From: Bolinopsis microptera
Taxonomy: Eukaryota; Ctenophora; Tentaculata; Lobata; Bolinopsidae
Reading direction: 5' to 3'
Assembly (NCBI RefSeq): GCF_026151205.1
Contig: NC_087080.1
Location: 16,839,337 to 16,903,336, forward strand
DNA length: 64,000 nt
How positions within the stretch are numbered: position 1 is the first letter of the stretch; each line of letters starts with the position of its first letter. A program made the translations under genes and the position numbers. Below the pieces are notes generated by a model. That model did no database searches, was not told where the DNA came from, and saw only the letters and a program-made list of their open reading frames with translations. Below, piece by piece: positions 1-12,700 of the stretch.

Positions 1-858
1 TTAGAAGTTGGTGTTTCAGGGGCACGACCTATAACCAGCACGACCAGTACCAGTACCATACTGTATAACCAGTTCAGTTAATGACAGTTAAACAAACTGC
101 ACTTAATCTGCTTCTAACAACAGCGTGGAAGTGTGGTCAGATAACATCGCTATTACCTGTAGTACCTGTAGTACCTGTAGTACCTGTAGTACCAGGCCTT
201 TGTTCCACACTATAGTGTTGTTATGGTTACTATAGTGTTGTTATGGTTACTCTAGTGTTGTTATGGCTGTGTAAATGCGCAAATTACCTTGTTAGTCACT
301 AATTAAGTAACTGTAACTTATATAACTGTTGTAATGTCGTTATGTAGTTAGTGTATAAACCGTACCTCACTACACATTACTTAACCATTTCTCTACATCC
401 ACAAGTTTCAAATAATTCCCTTCCTCAGTTTCCAAGCAATGTTAACGAAGTTGTTCTGCGTTTTACTGTTTAGTTTTACTGTTTTATTGTTTTATTATTA
501 GTTTTGTTGTCCTGATGTTTGTAACTTGTTCAGTGTTTGTTCCAATGTAGTAAGTAGTACAGCTCTCTCTCTCTCCTCTCTCTCTTCTCTCTCCTCTCTC
601 TCTTCCTTTGTAGTCATGCCGCCATTACACATACACCAGGCCTTTACACACACTACACACTACACAAGCATACCTTCAGTACACTAAGTTAGGAGAGCTA
701 ACTTTATAGGTTAGGTTGCAGTCTGCTTTGTCTATGACGTCACACCACGTGTTATGACGTCACAGTTCACACCACGTGGTTCTACAGCCCCAGCTGCTTT
801 TATAGGTTAGGTTGCAGTCTGATGTCTGCTTTGTCTAATTCTGAGGAAACATTCTCGT
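1..858. other. Intergenic, no gene seen; short tandem repeats
   Basis: I see no supportable gene. The stretch holds a 9-bp repeat (tacctgtag, about 154-193), three copies of a 20-bp unit (tatagtgttgttatggttac type, 211-270) and an impure CT tract near 562-606. At about 732-780 two TGACGTCA (CRE-type) motifs alternate with two CACGTG E-boxes; a similar pairing recurs near 27,780. Confidence 0.6.
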
Positions 859-948
859 GCGTCTCTGATTCTCGTGCTTCTCGTGCTTACCTCTTAGCGC
901 CGCTAAATTGTCTGTTTTTAACTGTTTTGGAGAACATTCTAGAGTTGT
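859..948 (+). repeat. Dispersed repeat, copy 1 of 2 (~90 bp)
   Basis: A block beginning tctctgattctcgtgcttct and running through ttagcgccgctaaatt to gagaacattctagagt recurs nearly identically at 2039-2124 in the same orientation. No coding capacity is seen; it is a local or dispersed duplication of unknown origin. Confidence 0.75.
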
Positions 949-999
949 TTTAGGAGAGGTTACTTACCTGTAGTGCACTAATTTAGTGCTTACTTACTT

Positions 1000-1400
1000 A
1001 CTTTTATAGGTTAGGTTGCTGTCTGTAGTCTGCTTTGTCTAGTTACCTAGTTACCTAGTTACCTGGTTACCTGGTTACCTGGTTACCTAGTTACCTAGTT
1101 ACCTAGTTACCTAGTTACCTGGTTACCTGGTTACCTAGTTACCTGGTTACCTAGTTACCAGACTGTTTTACTTTTAGGAGAGGTTACTTTTATAGGTTAG
1201 GTTACAGTCTGTAGTCTGCTTTGTTTAGTTACCTAGTTACCTAGTTACCTAGTTACCTAGTTACCTGGTTACCTAGTTACCTGGTTACCTAGTTACCTGG
1301 TTACCTAGTTACCTGGTTACCTAGTTACCAGACTGTTTTACTTTTAGGAGAGGTTACTTTTATAGGTTAGGTTACAGTCTGTAGTCTGCTTTGTCTAATT
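1000..1400 (+). repeat. Two-copy compound repeat with 9-bp arrays
   Basis: Two successive units of about 170 bp each start with ttttataggttaggttrcwg and tctgtagtctgctttgt, continue with an array of the 9-bp unit gttacctag/gttacctgg (about 1039-1158 and 1227-1330) and end with ccagactgttttacttttag. A third, truncated start follows near 1357. The A/G variants of the 9-mer are interspersed, which is typical of slippage and unequal exchange. Confidence 0.8.
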
Positions 1401-1410
1401 CTGAGGAAAC

Positions 1411-2580
1411 AAACCAAAATCATATTTAGCGACTATTCTGTTTGTTCATTCATCTCCAGTTTGAAAGAGTGTAACAAATTATCAGAGCATGATTTCCGTG
1501 AAATAATTAAGCTTTCTAGTTGCGGATCGCTGTCTTGGAATGATGTACGTTTGTCAAAATAATTGCTATTTTCATCGCTCTTTTTAATTATCCTCAATTG
1601 TCTGACGACAAAGAAAATCTTACCACGTAATGTGAAGAAATATTTGTGTGCATTATCAAAGTCTGAGATATTTGCTTAGAAGATATGAATTAGGTTTGCT
1701 AGACAGAAGAGATATGGGATCATTGTAAAGATATATCACGTGACAGAGTCAGGTAGATACGGGATCTTCTATCATTGTGTGTCTCAGCTTTACACCATTG
1801 TTCTAAAATAGAATTGTTCAATTCAATAGAATTATTAAATTCTCAGCCGTATCTGGAATTTTCTGAGCTGCTGGTTTTTGGTGAGTTTAAAATGCACATA
1901 TATCAGATGTTCTGGACTTTGCAAGAAGCAGTTCTCCCTGGCCGGGCGTTGCTTGTTGCTTGTTGAACAATGTTAATGTAGATACGATCACAATTTGTGC
2001 TTGCCACATAGCTGATCTCTGGATTGCAGGTTCTGTCGCGTCTCTGATTCTCGTGCTTCTCGTGCTTACCTCTTAGCGCCGCTAAATTGTATCTTTTTAA
2101 CTGTTTTGGAGAACATTCTAGAGTACTCTCAGTGTTTGACGTATTTCACATTTGTCGTAATGATGATTAATCGAAGTGATCATTAGCTAAATGTGTACAA
2201 AGTACACAGTACGTCTCGCTAAATGTTGCATGTTAATACAGGCTAACTGCTATCCTTACTGTAGAGCTCTTACTTTAGTGTAATGTAATACACTTTAGAG
2301 CCTAAAGTTTAGGGCCTTTTCTCACATAACTTACTAACTTAGAGAGTATGGGGGTTTTGAAAAGTTAGTGTAATTTCTGCGTAATACATTAACGTTCCCT
2401 TAATGTAATCAGTCACTCCGGATAGGAAGACAAATAACATCACTCTCACTCATTAATTTAGGAAGACAAATTTAGTGCTCCCCTTGTTGTGTTCTTTTAC
2501 ACTGATATTTTACCTTTCCTTACCAGTACAGTTACCTTTTGGTACGTATTGAGACCTTGAGGTACCGACTGTTACTGTGT
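1411..2580. other. Intergenic, no gene seen
   Basis: AT-rich DNA with only short open frames, including one at 1775-1966 with no recognisable domain. The only structure seen is the second copy (2039-2124) of the dispersed repeat at 859-948. Confidence 0.5.
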
Positions 2581-2630
2581 GGTTCGTATTGTGATTTGTG
2601 ACCTTGTCGTTCGTACTGTGACCATGTGGT

Positions 2631-3116
2631 CAGTAAACGACCGGGATTGGCAATTTTGAGCTATCCCGGTCCCGGTCAAATGCTGATTTATGATCCTGGT
2701 CCCGGTTAATTCGGGATTCTTGGTCCCGGTCCCGGTCAATCACTCAAATTTGCCGGGATTTTGACCGGGATCTTTTACATAATTTCATTCACTGTGATTT
2801 TAAGTTTTTCCTTTCATTCATTGTGAATTTCATCTTTAAACATCCTCTGAGCCAAATAAAACAATGTTTAAAATTGCTAAACAAGTTTGAGTAATAAATT
2901 ATGATCATGAATTAACCAGTAATCGACCGGAATTCCCGGTACCGGGATTGGCAATTTTGAACTATCCCGGTCCCGGTCCCGGTCCCGGTTAAGTCACATT
3001 TTTCATCCCGGTCCCGGTCAAATGCTGATTTATGTTCCCGGTCCCGGTCCCGGTTAATTCAGGATTCTTGGTCCCGGTCCCGGTCAGGTCTGAAATCATG
3101 TCCCGGTCGTTTACTG
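2631..3116. mobile_element. Non-autonomous hAT-like DNA element (MITE), 486 bp
   Basis: The ends form a perfect 16-bp terminal inverted repeat, CAGTAAACGACCGGGA at 2631-2646 and its reverse complement at 3101-3116. The element is bracketed by a perfect 8-bp direct repeat, CATGTGGT, at 2623-2630 and 3117-3124. An 8-bp target duplication and ends starting CAG fit the hAT superfamily. The interior has no transposase; it is a duplicated block rich in CCCGGT repeats (about 2640-2750 and 2934-3092) around an AT-rich centre. Both flanks carry the same ~40-bp unit (ttcgtattgtgaccttgtcg...), so the element probably landed in a small pre-existing tandem repeat, which could also account for part of the flanking duplication. 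Confidence 0.8.
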
Positions 3117-3469
3117 CATGTGGTTCGTATTGTGACCTTGTCGTTCGTACTGTGACTATGTGGTACATACTGTAATGTTATTGAGCGTTCACATGTTATT
3201 ACGTCAGCAAGTTTTTGGACATTTCCAAACCGCCTCCCTCCTCGGCTGATGACGCAATATGTAAACGCCCCCACACCGTGAAATGATTCCCCTCCAGGGG
3301 GAAATGTCTCTTATGACAGTGCAGGCATACAGGTCGTGTTGTGAAGGTCGTGTTGTGACGTCAGAGACATGATATCATTTATTTGATTACTCCTACATTC
3401 CGGAACATGAACAAGTAATGAGTCCCCTGCTTCTGAACTACACTCTGTCTTTTGTCGAGCATGTTAGCT

Positions 3470-3470
<1 letters not shown>

Positions 3471-3508
<38 letters not shown>
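3471..3508. repeat. (GT)n microsatellite
   Basis: An almost pure GT dinucleotide run of about 36 bp. Confidence 0.95.
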
Positions 3509-3509
<1 letters not shown>

Positions 3510-3784
3510 TACACGCCAGTAGTAGTCAGCTGTACAGTAGGGAGTTACCTTGTAGTTGTGATCCATGACTTCTATACATAAATAATCGGTTGTAACTGAA
3601 GTTAGAGCGATGCCTAATCGGTACCCACCCACATTCCACTCACTCGTTCTTATGTATGCGGTTTTATATTTCTTATTTTGGATAAATGGCTTTCATCTCC
3701 GTTCTTTTGTTGTATTCTTATCGCTTACATACGTTGCACTTTTCACGTGAGATTCCTCCCTGACAAGATCATTCTAATTTTTTT

Positions 3785-6700
3785 TGTGTTCCAAACGACG
3801 CCCCCCGAGTCAATGCTCCCGTCCGCCCCCGGTCCGTTAACAATCCCGCCCCGTCCAAGCAATGTCCGGTCCCACCCAGAGTAATGTCCGAGCCCAACTG
3901 TCCGGTAACGGGTTTCCAAAGTAAACTGCTTCCAGAGTCAACTGTAAAGTAACGTTCCACCCCAAATGTTTTCCAAGCCTGCTCCAATCAATGCCCCAAG
4001 TAATGTTCCCCCTCCAGGGGGAATGCCCCAAAAGTCAAGTCCGGTCAACTTTTTCCAGAGAATGTAACTAATTTCAACCGCTAAAAGTAATGCCCCGGCC
4101 CTGCTCCGACAACACCCCGGTCCCCCCAAGTAACTGCTGGTTGTGGGGTTTTTTTCCGAAATCACTCTAAGTCCAGAGTCAAACTCTAAAAAAACTGTCC
4201 GATCCAACGTCCAATTCAACTACTCCGAGGTAATCTAAAAAGTCATCCCCCGGTAACTTTCCTAAACGGCTTTCCAGAGCCCAATTCCGGAGTCAAGGGC
4301 CCCAATAAGGGTCCAAGAAAAGAAAGTTCAATGCCCAAGGCAACCTCCAATTAATCTCCAATTTAACACTGTCCAGATACGCCCCAATCATTTCAAGTCA
4401 ACACCCAACAAATGCTCCAAGTTCAATGTCCAGAGAATCTAATCAATCCCCAAGTCCAACTTTTTTTTTCCCGGTAACCCATAGAGCCCCCTGCTCCTTT
4501 TAACTGCTCGATAACTGCTCCAAAAACCCGGCTGGTACCTGCCCGGTAATTTTCCGAGAATGTGAGCCCAACTGCTCCAAGTCAACTGTCCAGATCAAAC
4601 TGCTCCAAGTCAACGGGTCCGAGTCAACTGCTCAGGTCAACTGCCCCAGAGTACCTCCCCCAAGTCAACTCCCCAATTCAATGCCCAATCAACTGCCCAA
4701 AGGCAACTGCTCCAAGCCCCAACCTGCCCAGAGTCAACGCTCCAAGTCACTTCCAAGTCAACTGCCCCAGAGTCAACTGCCCCGAGTAAACTGCTCAGAG
4801 AACTACTCCAGAGTCAACTGCTCCAGAGTAAACTGCTCCAGAGTCAACTGCTCCAGAGTCAACTGCTCCAGAGTCAACTACTCCAGAGCTCCAGAGTCAA
4901 CTGCTCCAGAGCAACCTGCTCCAGAGTCAACTGCTCCAGAGGTCAACTGCTCCAGAGTCAACTGCTCCAGAGTCAACTGCTCCAAGCAGCTCCAGAGTCA
5001 ACTGCTCCAGAGTCAACTGCTCCAGAGTCAACTGCTTCCAGAGTCAACTGCTCCAGAGTCAACTGCTCCAGAGTCAACTGCTCCAGAGTCAACTGCTCCA
5101 GAGTCAACTACTCTAGAGTCAACTGCTCCAGAGTCAACTGCTCCAGAGTCAACTGTTCCAGAGTCAACTGCTCCAGAAGTCAACTGCTCCAGAGTCAACT
5201 GCTCCAGAGTCAACTGCTCCAGATCAACTGCTCCAGAGTCAACTGCTCCAGAGTCAACTGCTCCAGAGCTTTCAGAGTCAACTGCTCCAGAGTCAACGCT
5301 CCAGAGTCAACTGCTCCAGAGTCAACTGCTCCAGAGTCAACTGCTCCAGAGTCAACTGCTCCAAGTCAACTGCTCCAGAGTCAAGCTGCTCAGAGTCAAC
5401 TACTCCAGAGTCAACTGCTCCAGAGTCAACTGCTCCAGAGTCAACTGCTCCAGAGTCAACTGCTCAGAGTCAACTGGCCTCCAGAGTCAACTGCTCATCA
5501 AGCTCCAGAGTCAACTGCTCCAGAGTCAACTCGCTCCAGAGTCAACTGCTCCAGAGTCAACTGCTCCAGAGTCAACTCTCCAGAGTCAACTGCTCAGAGT
5601 CAACTGCTCCAGAGTCAACTGCTCCAGAGCTCCAGAGTCAACTGCTCCAGAGTCAACTACTCCAGAGCAACTGCCCAGAGTCAACTGCTCCAGAGTCAAC
5701 TGCTCCAGAGTCAACTGCTCCAGAGTCAACTGCTCCAGAGTCAACTGCTCCAGAGTCAACTGCTCCAGAGTCAACTGCTCCAGAGTCAACTGCTCCAGAG
5801 TCAACTGCTCCAGAGTCAACTGCTCCAGAGTCAACTGCTCCAGAGTCAACTGCTCCAGAGTCAACTGCTCCAGAGTCAACTGCTCCAGAGTCAGCTGCTC
5901 AGAGTCAACTGCTCCAGAGTCAACTGCTCCAGAGTCAACTGCTCCAGAGTCAACTGCTCCAGAGTCAACTGCTCCAGAGTCAACTGCTCCAGAGTCAACT
6001 GCTCCAGAGTCAACTGCTCCAGAGTCAACTGCTCCAGAGTCAACTGCTCCAGAGTCAACTGCTCCAGAGTCAACTGCTCCAGAGTCAACTGCTCCAGAGT
6101 CAACTGCTCCAGAGTCAACTGCTCCAGAGTCAACTGCTCCAGAGTCAACTGCTCCAGAGTCAACTGCTCCAGAGTCAACTGCTCCAGAGTCAACTGCTCC
6201 AGAGTCAACTGCTCCAGAGTCAACTGCTCCAGAGTCAACTGCTCCAGAGTCAACTGCTCCAGAGTCAACTGCTCCAGAGTCAACTGCTCCAGAGTCAACT
6301 GCTCAGAGTCAACTGCTCCAGAGTCAACTGCTCCAGAGTCAACTGCTCCAGAGTCAACTGCTCCAGAGTCAACTGCTCCAGAGTCAACTGCTCCAGAGTC
6401 AACTGCTCCAGAGTCAACTGCTCCAGAGTCAACTGCTCCAGAGTCAACTGCTCCAGAGTCAACTGCTCCAGAGTCAACTGCTCCAGAGTCAACTGCTCCA
6501 GAGTCAACTGCTCCAGAGTCAACTGCTCCAGAGTCAACTGCTCCAGAGTCAACTGCTCCAGAGTCAACTGCTCCAGAGTCAACTGCTCCAGAGTCAACTG
6601 CTCCAGAGTCAACTGCTCCAGAGTCAACTGCTCCAGAGTCAACTGCTCCAGAGTCAACTGCTCCAGAGTCAACTGCTCCAGAGTCAACTGCTCCAGAGTC

Positions 6701-9700
6701 AACTGCTCCAGAGTCAACTGCTCCAGAGTCAACTGCTCCAGAGTCAACTGCTCCAGAGTCAACTGCTCCAGAGTCAACTGCTCCAGAGTCAACTGCTCCA
6801 GAGTCAACTGCTCCAGAGTCAACTGCTCCAGAGTCAACTGCTCCAGAGTCAACTGCTCCAGAGTCAACTGCTCCAGAGTCAACTGCTCCAGAGTCAACTG
6901 CTCCAGAGTCAACTGCTCCAGAGTCAACTGCTCCAGAGTCAACTGCTCCAGAGTCAACTGCTCCAGAGTCAACTGCTCCAGAGTCAACTGCTCAGAGTCA
7001 ACTGCTCCAGAGTCAACTGCTCCAGAGTCAACTGCTCCAGAGTCAACTGCTCCAGAGTCAACTGCTCCAGAGTCAACTGCTCCAGAGTCAACTGCTCCAG
7101 AGTCAACTGCTCCAGAGTCAACTGCTCCAGAGTCAACTGCTCCAGAGTCAACTGCTCCAGAGTCAACTGCTCCAGAGTCAACTGCTCCAGAGTCAACTGC
7201 TCCAGAGTCAACTGCTCCAGAGTCAACTGCTCCAGAGTCAACTGCTCCAGAGTCAACTGCTCCAGAGTCAACTGCTCCAGAGTCAACTGCTCCAGAGTCA
7301 ACTGCTCCAGAGTCAACTGCTCCAGAGTCAACTGCTCCAGAGTCAACTGCTCCAGAGTCAACTGCTCCAGAGTCAACTGCTCCAGAGTCAACTGCTCCAG
7401 AGTCAACTGCTCCAGAGTCAACTGCTCCAGAGTCAACTGCTCCAGAGTCAACTGCTCCAGAGTCAACTGCTCCAGAGTCAACTGCTCCAGAGTCAACTGC
7501 TCCAGAGTCAACTGCTCCAGAGTCAACTGCTCCAGAGTCAACTGCTCCAGAGTCAACTGCTCCAGAGTCAAGTCAACTGCTCCAGAGTCAACTGCTCCAG
7601 AGTCAACTGCTCCAGAGTCAACTGCTCCAGAGTCAACTGCTCCAGAGTCAACTGCTCCAGAGTCAACTGCTCCAGAGTCAACTGCTCCAGAGTCAACTGC
7701 TCCAGAGTCAACTGCTCCAGAGTCAACTGCTCCAGAGTCAACTGCTCCAGAGTCAACTGCTCCAGAGTCAACTGCTCCAGAGTCAACTGCTCCAGAGTCA
7801 ACTGCTCCAGAGTCAACTGCTCCAGAGTCAACTGCTCCAGAGTCAACTGCTCCAGAGTCAACTGCTCCAGAGTCAACTGCTCCAGAGTCAACTGCTCCAG
7901 AGTCAACTGCTCCAGAGTCAACTGCTCCAGAGTCAACTGCTCCAGAGTCAACTGCTCCAGAGTCAACTGCTCCAGAGTCAACTGCTCCAGAGTCAACTGC
8001 TCCAGAGTCAACTGCTCCAGAGTCAACTGCTCCAGAGTCAACTGCTCCAGAGTCAACTGCTCCAGAGTCAACTGCTCCAGAGTCAACTGCTCCAGAGTCA
8101 ACTGCTCCAGAGTCAACTGCTCCAGAGTCAACTGCTCCAGAGTCAACTGCTCCAGAGTCAACTGCTCCAGAGTCAACTGCTCCAGAGTCAACTGCTCCAG
8201 AGTCAACTGCTCCAGAGTCAACTGCTCCAGAGTCAACTGCTCCAGAGTCAACTGCTCCAGAGTCAACTGCTCCAGAGTCAACTGCTCCAGAGTCAACTGC
8301 TCCAGAGTCAACTGCTCCAGAGTCAACTGCTCCAGAGTCAACTGCTCCAGAGTCAACTGCTCCAGAGTCAACTGCTCCAGAGTCAACTGCTCCAGAGTCA
8401 ACTGCTCCAGAGTCAACTGCTCCAGAGTCAACTGCTCCAGAGTCAACTGCTCCAGAGTCAACTGCTCCAGAGTCAACTGCTCCAGAGTCAACTGCTCCAG
8501 AGTCAACTGCTCCAGAGTCAACTGCTCCAGAGTCAACTGCTCCAGAGTCAACTGCTCCAGAGTCAACTGCTCCAGAGTCAACTGCTCAGAGTCAACTGCT
8601 CCAGAGTCAACTGCTCCAGAGTCAACTGCTCCAGAGTCAACTGCTCCAGAGTCAACTGCTCCAGAGTCAACTGCTCCAGAGTCAACTGCTCCAGAGTCAA
8701 CTGCTCCAGAGTCAACTGCTCCAGAGCTTCAGAGTCAACTGCTCCAGAGTCAACTGCTCCAGAGTCAACTGCTCCAGAGTCAACTGCTCCAGAGTCAACT
8801 GCTCCAGAGTCAACTGCTCCAGAGTCAACTGCTCCAGAGTCAACTGCTCCAGAGTCAACTGCTCCAGAGTCAACTGCTCCAGAGTCAACTGCTCCAGAGT
8901 CAACTGCTCCAGAGTCAACTGCTCCAGAGTCAACTGCTCCAGAGTCAACTGCTCCAGAGTCAACTGCTCCAGAGTCAACTGCTCCAGAGTCAACTGCTCC
9001 AGAGTCAACTGCTCCAGAGTCAACTGCTCCAGAGTCAACTGCTCCAGAGTCAACTGCTCCAGAGTCAACTGCTCCAGAGTCAACTGCTCCAGAGTCAACT
9101 GCTCCAGAGTCAACTGCTCCAGAGTCAACTGCTCCAGAGTCAACTGCTCCAAGTCAACTGCTCCAGAGTCAACTGCTCCAGAGTCAACTGCTCCAGAGTC
9201 AACTGCTCCAGAGTCAACTGCTCCAGAGTCAACTGCTCCAGAGTCAACTGCTCCAGAGTCAACTGCTCCAGAGTCAACTGCTCCAGAGTCAACTGCTCCA
9301 GAGTCAACTGCTCCAGAGTCAACTGCTCCAGAGTCAACTGCTCCAGAGTCAACTGCTCCAGAGTCAACTGCTCCAGAGTCAACTGCTCCAGAGCTTCAGA
9401 GTCAACTGCTTCAGAGTCAACTGCTCCAGAGTCAACTGCTCCAGAGTCAACTGCTCCAGAGTCAACTGCTCCAGAGTCAACTGCTCCAGAGTCAACTGCT
9501 CCAGAGTCAACTGCTCCAGAGTCAACTGCTCCAGAGTCAACTGCTCCAGAGTCAACTGCTCCAGAGTCAACTGCTCCAGAGTCAACTGCTCCAGAGTCAA
9601 CTGCTCCAGAGTCAACTGCTCCAGAGTCAACTGCTCCAGAGTCAACTGCTCCAGAGTCAACTGCTCCAGAGTCAACTGCTCCAGAGTCAACTGCTCCAGA

Positions 9701-12700
9701 GTCAACTGCTCCAGAGTCAACTGCTCCAGAGCTCCAGAGTCAACTGCTCCAGAGTCAACTGCTCCAGAGTCAACTGCTCCAGAGTCAACTGCTCCAGAGT
9801 CAACTGCTCCAGAGTCAACTGCTCCAGAGTCAACTGCTCCAGAGTCAACTGCTCCAGAGTCAACTGCTCCAGAGTCAACTGCTCCAGAGTCAACTGCTCC
9901 AGAGTCAACTGCTCCAGAGTCAACTGCTCCAGAAGTCAACTGCTCCAGAGTCAACTGCTCCAGAGTCAACTGTTCCAGAGTCAACTGCTCCAGAGTAACT
10001 GCTCCAGAGTCAACTGCTCCAGAGTCAACCTGCTCTCAGAGTCAACTGCTCCAAGTCAACTGCTCCAGAGTCAACTGCTCCAGAGTCAACTGCTCCAGAG
10101 TCAACTGCTCCAGAGTCAACTGCTCCAGAGTCAACTGCTTCAGAGTCAGCTGCTTCAGAGTCAACTGCTCCAGAGTCAACTGCTCAGAGTCAACTGCTCC
10201 AGAGTCAACTGCTCCAGAGTCAACTGCTCCAGAGTCAACTGCTCCAAGTCAACTGCTCCAGAGTCAACTGCTCCAGAGTCAACTGCTCCAGAGTCAACTG
10301 CTCAGAGTCAACTGCTCCAGAGTCAACTGCTCCAGAGTCAACTGCTCCAGAGTCAACTGCTCCAGAGTCAACTGCTCCAGAGTCAACTGCTCCAGAGTCA
10401 ACTGCTCCAGAGTCAACTGCTCCAGAGTCAACTGCTCAGAGTCAACTGCTCCAGAGTCAACTACTCCAGAGTCAACTGCTCCAGAGTCAACTGCTCCAGA
10501 GTCAAACTGCTCCAGAGTCAACTGCTCCAGAGTCAACTGCTCCAGAGTCAACTGCTCCAGAGTCAACTGCTCCAGAGTCAACTGCTCCAGAGTCAACTGC
10601 TCCAGAGTCAACTGCTCCAGAGTCAACTGCTCCAGAGTCAACTGCTCCAGAGTCAACTACTCCAGAGTCAACTGCTCCAGAGTCAACTGCTCCAGAGTCA
10701 ACTACTCCAGAGTCAACTGCTCCAGAGTCAACTGCTCCAGAGTCAACTGCTCCAGAGTCAACTGCTCCAGAGTCAACTGCTCCAGAGTCAACTGCTCCAG
10801 AGTCAACTGCTCCAGAGTCAACTGCTCCAGAGTCAACTGCTCCAGAGTCAACTGCTCCAGAGTCAACTGCTCCAGAGTCAACTGCTCCAGAGTCAACTGC
10901 TCCAGAGTCAACTGCTTCCAGAGTCAAACTGCTCCAGAGTCCAACTGCTCCAGTCAACTGCTCAGAGTCAACTGTCAGACTCCAGAGTCAACTGCTCCAA
11001 GTCAACTGCTCCAGAGTCAACTGCTCCAGAGTCAACTGCTCCAGAGTCAACTGCTCCAGAGTCAACTGCTCCAGAGTCAACTGCTCCAGAGTCAACTGCT
11101 CCAGAGTCAACTGCTCCAGAGTCAACTGCTCCAGAGTCAACTGCTCAGAGTCAACTGCTCCAGAGTCAACTGCTCCAGAGTCAACTGCTCCAGAGTCAAC
11201 TACTCCAGAGTCAACTACTCCAGAGTCAACTGCTCAGAGTCAACTGCTCCAGAGTCAACTGCTCCAGAGTCAACTGCTCCAGAGTCAACTGCTCCAGAGT
11301 CAACTGCTCCTGGAGCTCAGAGTCAACTGCTCCCAGAGTCAACTGCTCCAGAGTCAACTGCTCCAGAGCTCAGAGTCAACTGCTCCTGAGTCAACTGCTC
11401 CAGAGTCAACTGCTCCCAGAGCACTGCTCAGAGTCGAACTGCTCCAGAGCAGGTTCAGAGTCACTGCTCCAGAGTCAACTGCTCCAGAGTCAGCTGCTTC
11501 AGAGTCAACTGCTCCAGAGTCAACTGCTCCAGAGTCAACTGCTCCAGAGTCAACTTGCCCAAGTCAACAGCTCTAAGCTCCAGAGTCAACTGCTCCAGAG
11601 TCAACTGCTCCAGAGGTCAACTGCTCCAGAGTCAACTGCTCCAAGTCAACTGCTCCAGAGTCAACTGCTCCAGAGTCAACTGCTCCAGAGTCAACGCTCC
11701 AAGCAACTGCTCCAGAGTCAACGCTCCAGATAAAATTTTCCAGATAAACTGCTCCAGAGTCAACGCCCCAAAGTCAACTTTCCCGATCAACTGCTCCAAG
11801 TCAACTGCCCAGAGAAACGTTCCAAGTCAACTGTCCAGAGTCAACTCCCCAGAGCAACTGCCCCAGATCACTGCCCCAAGTAAATGCTCCCAGAGCCCAA
11901 TCAACCCCAAAAGGTAAAACGCTCCGGTTTCAACTGCTCCAGAAAACTCCCAGAGTCAACGCTCCGATAACTGCCCAAGTAAACTACCCAGAGTAACTCT
12001 CCAAGAAAAACTCTCCAAGTCAACGCTCCAGGCCCAACTGCTCCAGAGTAACTGCACAGAGCAACTGCTCCAGATCAACTGCCCCAGAGTTTTCCCCAAG
12101 TCAACTGTAAAGGCAACTGTCCAATCAACTGACAAAGTAAAACTGCTCCAGAGTCAACTGCTCCAGAGTCAACTGCTCCAGAGCAACTGCTCCAGAGTCA
12201 ACTGCTCCAGAGTCAACTGCTCCAGAGTCAACTGCTCCAGAGTCAACTTCTTCAGGAGTCAACTGCTCCAGAGTCAACTGCCCAGAGTCAACTGTCTCCA
12301 GAGGTCAACTGCTCCAGAGTCAACTGCTCCAGAGTCAACTGCTCCAGAGTCAACTGCTCCAGAGTCAACTGCTCCAGAGTCAACTGCTCCCAGAGTCAAC
12401 TGCTCCATAGTCAAACTGCTCCAGAGTCAACTGCTCCAGAGTCAACTGCTCAGAGTCAACTACTCCAGAGTCACTGCTCCAGAGTCAACTGCTCCAGAGT
12501 CAACTGCTCCAGAGTCAACTGCTCCAGAGTCACTCTCCAGAGTCAACTGCTCCAGAGTCAACTGCTCCAGAGTCAACTGCTCCAGAGGTCAACTGCTCCA
12601 GAGTCAACTCTCCAGAGTCAACTGCTCCAGAGTCAACTGCTTCCAGAGCTTAGAGTCAACTGCTCCAAGTCAACTGCGCCAGAGTCAACTGCTCCAGAGC

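Noticed and set aside
4681-11733. A 2350-codon open reading frame
   Set aside because: It is the 15-bp satellite read in frame; the product changes between APEST, SRVNC and LQSQL at every single-base slip, and minus-strand frames are equally open.
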